Source of the DNA: Citrobacter rodentium NBRC 105723 = DSM 16636
GTDB taxonomy: Bacteria > Pseudomonadota > Gammaproteobacteria > Enterobacterales > Enterobacteriaceae
Direction of reading: 5' to 3'
Assembly (NCBI RefSeq): GCF_021278985.1
Contig: NZ_CP082833.1
Coordinates: 1,860,001-1,924,000, forward strand
DNA: 64,000 bases
Below, piece after piece: positions 61,723-64,000 of this stretch (the stretch's first letter is position 1; each line of letters opens with the position of its first letter). The notes under the pieces were generated by a model. That model did no database searches, had not been told where the DNA came from, and worked only from the letters and a program-made list of their open reading frames with translations. Both the position numbers and the translations under genes were made by a program.

Positions 61723-62802
61723 TTGAAGCTGACGCGTTTTCTGCACCGCCCCATGACCCTGCGCCAGAGGCTGATGTTGACTATCGGCCTGATTCTGCTG
61801 GTTTTCCAGCTTATCAGCACCTTCTGGCTCTGGCACGAAAGCACCGAACAGATTCAGCTTTTTGAACAGGCGCTGCGGGATAACCGTAACAACGACCGCC
61901 ACATTATGCATGAAATCCGCGAGGCGGTCGCCAGCCTGATTGTCCCCGGCGTGTTTATGGTCAGCCTGACGCTGCTGATTTGTTATCAGGCGGTGCGGCG
62001 CATTACCCGTCCGCTCGCCACTCTGCAAAAGGAGCTGGAGACCCGCACGGCGGATAACCTGACGCCTGTCGACATCCGTAGCTCAACACTCGAAATAGAA
62101 GCGGTGGTTTCCGCGCTCAATCAGCTGGTGCACCGGCTGACCACGACCCTCGAAAACGAACGGCTGTTTACCGCCGACGTGGCGCACGAACTGCGCACGC
62201 CGCTGGCCGGGGTGCGCCTGCACCTGGAACTGCTGTCAAAGGCGCACAATATCGACGTCGCGCCGCTGGTGGCGCGGCTGGACCAGATGATGGACAGCGT
62301 CTCGCAGCTGTTGCAGCTCGCCCGCGTCGGCCAGTCATTCTCATCGGGAAATTATCAGCAGGTCCGGCTGCTGGAGGATGTGATTCTGCCCTCCCGGGAT
62401 GAGCTGAGCGCGATGCTCAGGCAGCGCGAGCAGACGTTGCTGCTGCCGCAAGCGTGCGATGAAGTAATGGTCAAAGGTGACGCCACGCTGTTGCGTATGC
62501 TGCTGCGCAATCTGGTGGAAAACGCCCACCGCTACAGCCCGCAGGGGACGACGATAAGTATCACGTTATGCGCAGAGAAGCAGGCGGTGATGGGAGTTGA
62601 GGATCAGGGGCCGGGGATTGATGAGAGCAAGTGCGGCGAATTAAGCAAAGCCTTTGTGCGCATGGACAGCCGTTTTGGCGGCATCGGGCTGGGATTAAGC
62701 ATTGTCAGCCGCATCACGCAGCTGCATCGCGGACAGTTCTTTCTGCAAAACCGCGCCGACGCCACGGGCACCCGCGCGTCGGTGGTGCTGGAGAAGGTTT
62801 AG
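61723..62802 (+). CDS. basS: Sensor kinase PmrB/BasS
   Basis: The 359-residue kinase begins with a TTG codon at 61723 behind GAGGAAAGC, directly after the basR stop; no ATG of suitable position exists nearby. It has two membrane helices (about 17-40 and 67-90) with a short acidic loop (HESTEQIQLFEQAL) that senses metals, a HAMP region, the phospho-acceptor His in TADVAHELRTPLAGVR, and N- and G-boxes (NLVENAHRYSPQG, DQGPGIDESK, GGIGLGLSIVSRI). The loop is closer to the Salmonella than the E. coli form. Confidence 0.95.
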   Translation: MKLTRFLHRPMTLRQRLMLTIGLILLVFQLISTFWLWHESTEQIQLFEQALRDNRNNDRHIMHEIREAVASLIVPGVFMVSLTLLICYQAVRRITRPLATLQKELETRTADNLTPVDIRSSTLEIEAVVSALNQLVHRLTTTLENERLFTADVAHELRTPLAGVRLHLELLSKAHNIDVAPLVARLDQMMDSVSQLLQLARVGQSFSSGNYQQVRLLEDVILPSRDELSAMLRQREQTLLLPQACDEVMVKGDATLLRMLLRNLVENAHRYSPQGTTISITLCAEKQAVMGVEDQGPGIDESKCGELSKAFVRMDSRFGGIGLGLSIVSRITQLHRGQFFLQNRADATGTRASVVLEKV

Positions 62803-62888
62803 TAGGTGGTCACCCAGATGTACAGGAAGCTGCTGACCACCAGAACGCTGAATATTGTTGTCAGACTTTCACAGATACGTTTTTTCAT
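62799..62888 (-). CDS. pmrR: PmrR, small inhibitor of LpxT
   Basis: This 29-residue single-span membrane peptide (MKKRICESLTTIFSVLVV, then SSFLYIWVTTY) matches PmrR, which inhibits the lipid A kinase LpxT when PmrA is active. It is antisense to the end of basS, overlapping its stop by 4 bases, and has an AGGAGAG ribosome site. A PmrA box precedes it. Confidence 0.9.
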   Translation of the reverse strand: MKKRICESLTTIFSVLVVSSFLYIWVTTY

Positions 62889-62931
62889 CACACTCTCCTC
62901 CGGAAAACAGAGAAGAGTATGCCCGCGTGAG

Positions 62932-62948
62932 ATTAAGTAAACCTTAAG
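62932..62948 (-). promoter_or_regulatory. PmrA box of pmrR
   Basis: On the minus strand the site reads cttaaggtttacttaat, a perfect CTTAAG-N5-CTTAAT, 44 bases upstream of the pmrR start and followed by a catact -10-like hexamer. It is the second PmrA box in the window. Confidence 0.88.
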
Positions 62949-62949
62949 G

Positions 62950-63112
62950 CGCCCTGCCGGATGGCGGCTTACGCCTTATCCGGCCTACTCATCGAACGCT
63001 TCTCCTGGAGGTCGGCACCCGTAGGCCTGGTAAATCTGTAGGCCTGATAAGCGCAGCGCCATCAGGCAATACCTGCCGGATGGCGGCTTACGCTTTATCC
63101 GGCCTACTCATC
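62950..63112. repeat. REP/BIME cluster with a copied scrap of the proP end
   Basis: REP palindromes (gccggatggcggcttacgc.ttatccggcctac twice, 119 bp apart; gcctgataagcg..gccatcaggc between them) fill the gap between pmrR and proP. The left copy continues as ctactcatc then gaacgcttctcctggaggtc, which repeats the 3' coding end of proP (63104-63164) with 28 bases missing. Confidence 0.85.
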
Positions 63113-64000
63113 AATGCGCGGATGCTGCTGAACCAGACGCGAACGCTTCTCCTGGAGGTCGGCAATTTCCTGATCGATATTGTCGATCTTCTGCTCGATG
63201 TTATCGTAGTGCTCGCCAAGAATTTCTTTGGCTTCCTGAATATCGGAAGCGGCAGGCGTCGCCCCTTTCAGCGGACGGTTCGCCGTCTCTTTCATGGTCA
63301 TACCGGTAATAAGACCAATCACCGCAATCACCATCAGGTAATAGGCGGGCATCATCAGATCCCGCGAGCTTTCCACCAGCCAGGCGGCCAGCGTCGGCGT
63401 CAGACCGGCGATCAGCACCGAGATATTAAATGCCGCCGCCAGCGCGCTGTAACGAATGTGCGTCGGGAACATCGCCGGCAGCGTGGAGGCCATAACCCCG
63501 GTGAAGCAGTTCAGGATCACCGCCAGCATCAGCAGACCGGCGAAAATCAGGCCGATAACGTTGCTGTTAATCAGGATAAAGGCCGGGATCGCCAGCACAA
63601 ACAGCGCGATACTGCCTAAAATCACAAACGGTCGACGGCCAAAGCGGTCGCTCAGCAGCCCCATCACCGGCTGGACAAACAGCATCCCGATCATAATGGC
63701 GATAATAATCAGCACGCCGTGATCTTCCGAGTAGTGCAGGTTATGCGACAGATAACTCGGCATATAGGTCAACAGCATGTAGTAGGTGACGTTGGTGGCG
63801 ATCACCAGGCCGATACAGGCCAGCAGGCTGCGCCAGTGCTTCGTCGCAATCTCTTTAAAGGAGACTTTCGGCCCGTCCTGTAGCCCTTCGCGGTCGCCCT
63901 GTTCCAGTTTTTCGACATGCTGCTGGAACGCCGGAGTCTCTTCCAGCGCATGGCGCAGGTAAAGCCCGATAATCCCTAACGGCAGGGCGATAAAGAACGG
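63104..64000 (-). CDS. proP: Osmolyte:proton symporter ProP, C-terminal part (cut by window edge)
   Basis: The frame is open from the right edge to the stop at 63104, about 298 codons of the usual ~500. It contains the second half of an MFS transporter (PLGIIGLYLRHALEETPAF, MGLLSDRFGRRPF with the family loop motif) and the long C-terminal tail SDIQEAKEILGEHYDNIEQ, then DNIDQEIADLQEKRSRLVQ, which forms the antiparallel coiled coil that tunes osmotic activation in E. coli ProP. It takes up proline and glycine betaine under osmotic stress. The start is beyond 64000. Confidence 0.95.
   Translation of the reverse strand, partial: PFFIALPLGIIGLYLRHALEETPAFQQHVEKLEQGDREGLQDGPKVSFKEIATKHWRSLLACIGLVIATNVTYYMLLTYMPSYLSHNLHYSEDHGVLIIIAIMIGMLFVQPVMGLLSDRFGRRPFVILGSIALFVLAIPAFILINSNVIGLIFAGLLMLAVILNCFTGVMASTLPAMFPTHIRYSALAAAFNISVLIAGLTPTLAAWLVESSRDLMMPAYYLMVIAVIGLITGMTMKETANRPLKGATPAASDIQEAKEILGEHYDNIEQKIDNIDQEIADLQEKRSRLVQQHPRIDE

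Overview
The window reads as chromosome of an enterobacterium close to Citrobacter, Salmonella and Escherichia. Whole operons match those genera almost residue for residue: hybOABCDEFG, gss, dcuSR, dcuB, fumB, eptA-basRS-pmrR and proP. Several pseudogenes, an IS66 copy and an IS903/IS102-type copy suggest a host-adapted lineage such as Citrobacter rodentium. The species is an inference, not something the sequence proves.

Layout. 1-57: start of the gpr/yghZ aldo-keto reductase (minus). 228-1150: wrecked chemoreceptor. 1429-7981: hydrogenase-2 operon, with hybA broken twice. 8089-8650: yghU with an internal deletion. 8843-10702: gss. 10822-13681: type VI secretion debris, namely two tandem PoNi-type immunity genes, relics of their toxins and a vgrG 3' fragment. 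13682-16380: IS66 element; beyond it a truncated GNAT toxin with an intact antitoxin. 17247-17460: two copies of a tRNA-Phe 3' end (att-like). 18108-22880: defence-like block with an AIPR-like fragment, AbiEi/AbiEii, a 21-bp iteron-like array, a PD-(D/E)XK protein and a VOC protein. 23357-27387: PapI-like regulator, a ToxR/CadC-like regulator whose small partner gene is split by IS903, and an HD-domain protein.

27424-38952 (minus) is the most unusual part. A 65-residue double-glycine cysteine-rich peptide is followed by a DsbA-like thioredoxin, an LpxL-like acyltransferase, a C39-peptidase ABC exporter, MacA, MacB and TolC-like pump parts, and a mini fatty-acid synthase (ketosynthase, MaoC hydratase, acyl carrier protein, ketoreductase). 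I read this as a lipid-modified, disulfide-bonded secreted peptide (bacteriocin-like). A perfect hairpin with a T tract separates the peptide gene from the enzyme genes, as expected if the precursor is made in excess. Upstream on the same strand lie a LuxR-type regulator (39040-39702) and a seven-gene chaperone-usher fimbrial operon (39725-46459).

46871-64000 is anaerobic and envelope core genome: a DMSO-reductase-like operon (dmsA frameshifted) with its chaperone and a NapF-like ferredoxin, a NicO-type Ni/Co transporter divergent from it across an FNR-like site, dcuS-dcuR, dcuB-fumB, eptA-basR-basS under a clear PmrA box, convergent pmrR with its own PmrA box, a REP cluster holding a copied scrap of proP, and the proP 3' part.

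In E. coli the hyb/gss genes lie on the pheV side and dcuS/fumB/proP on the pheU side of the chromosome. Their proximity here, with tRNA-Phe scraps between them, suggests a rearrangement through the two tRNA-Phe loci. The two halves share a theme of anaerobic respiration (hydrogen oxidation, fumarate and DMSO reduction), and each has lost one or more key genes by mutation.
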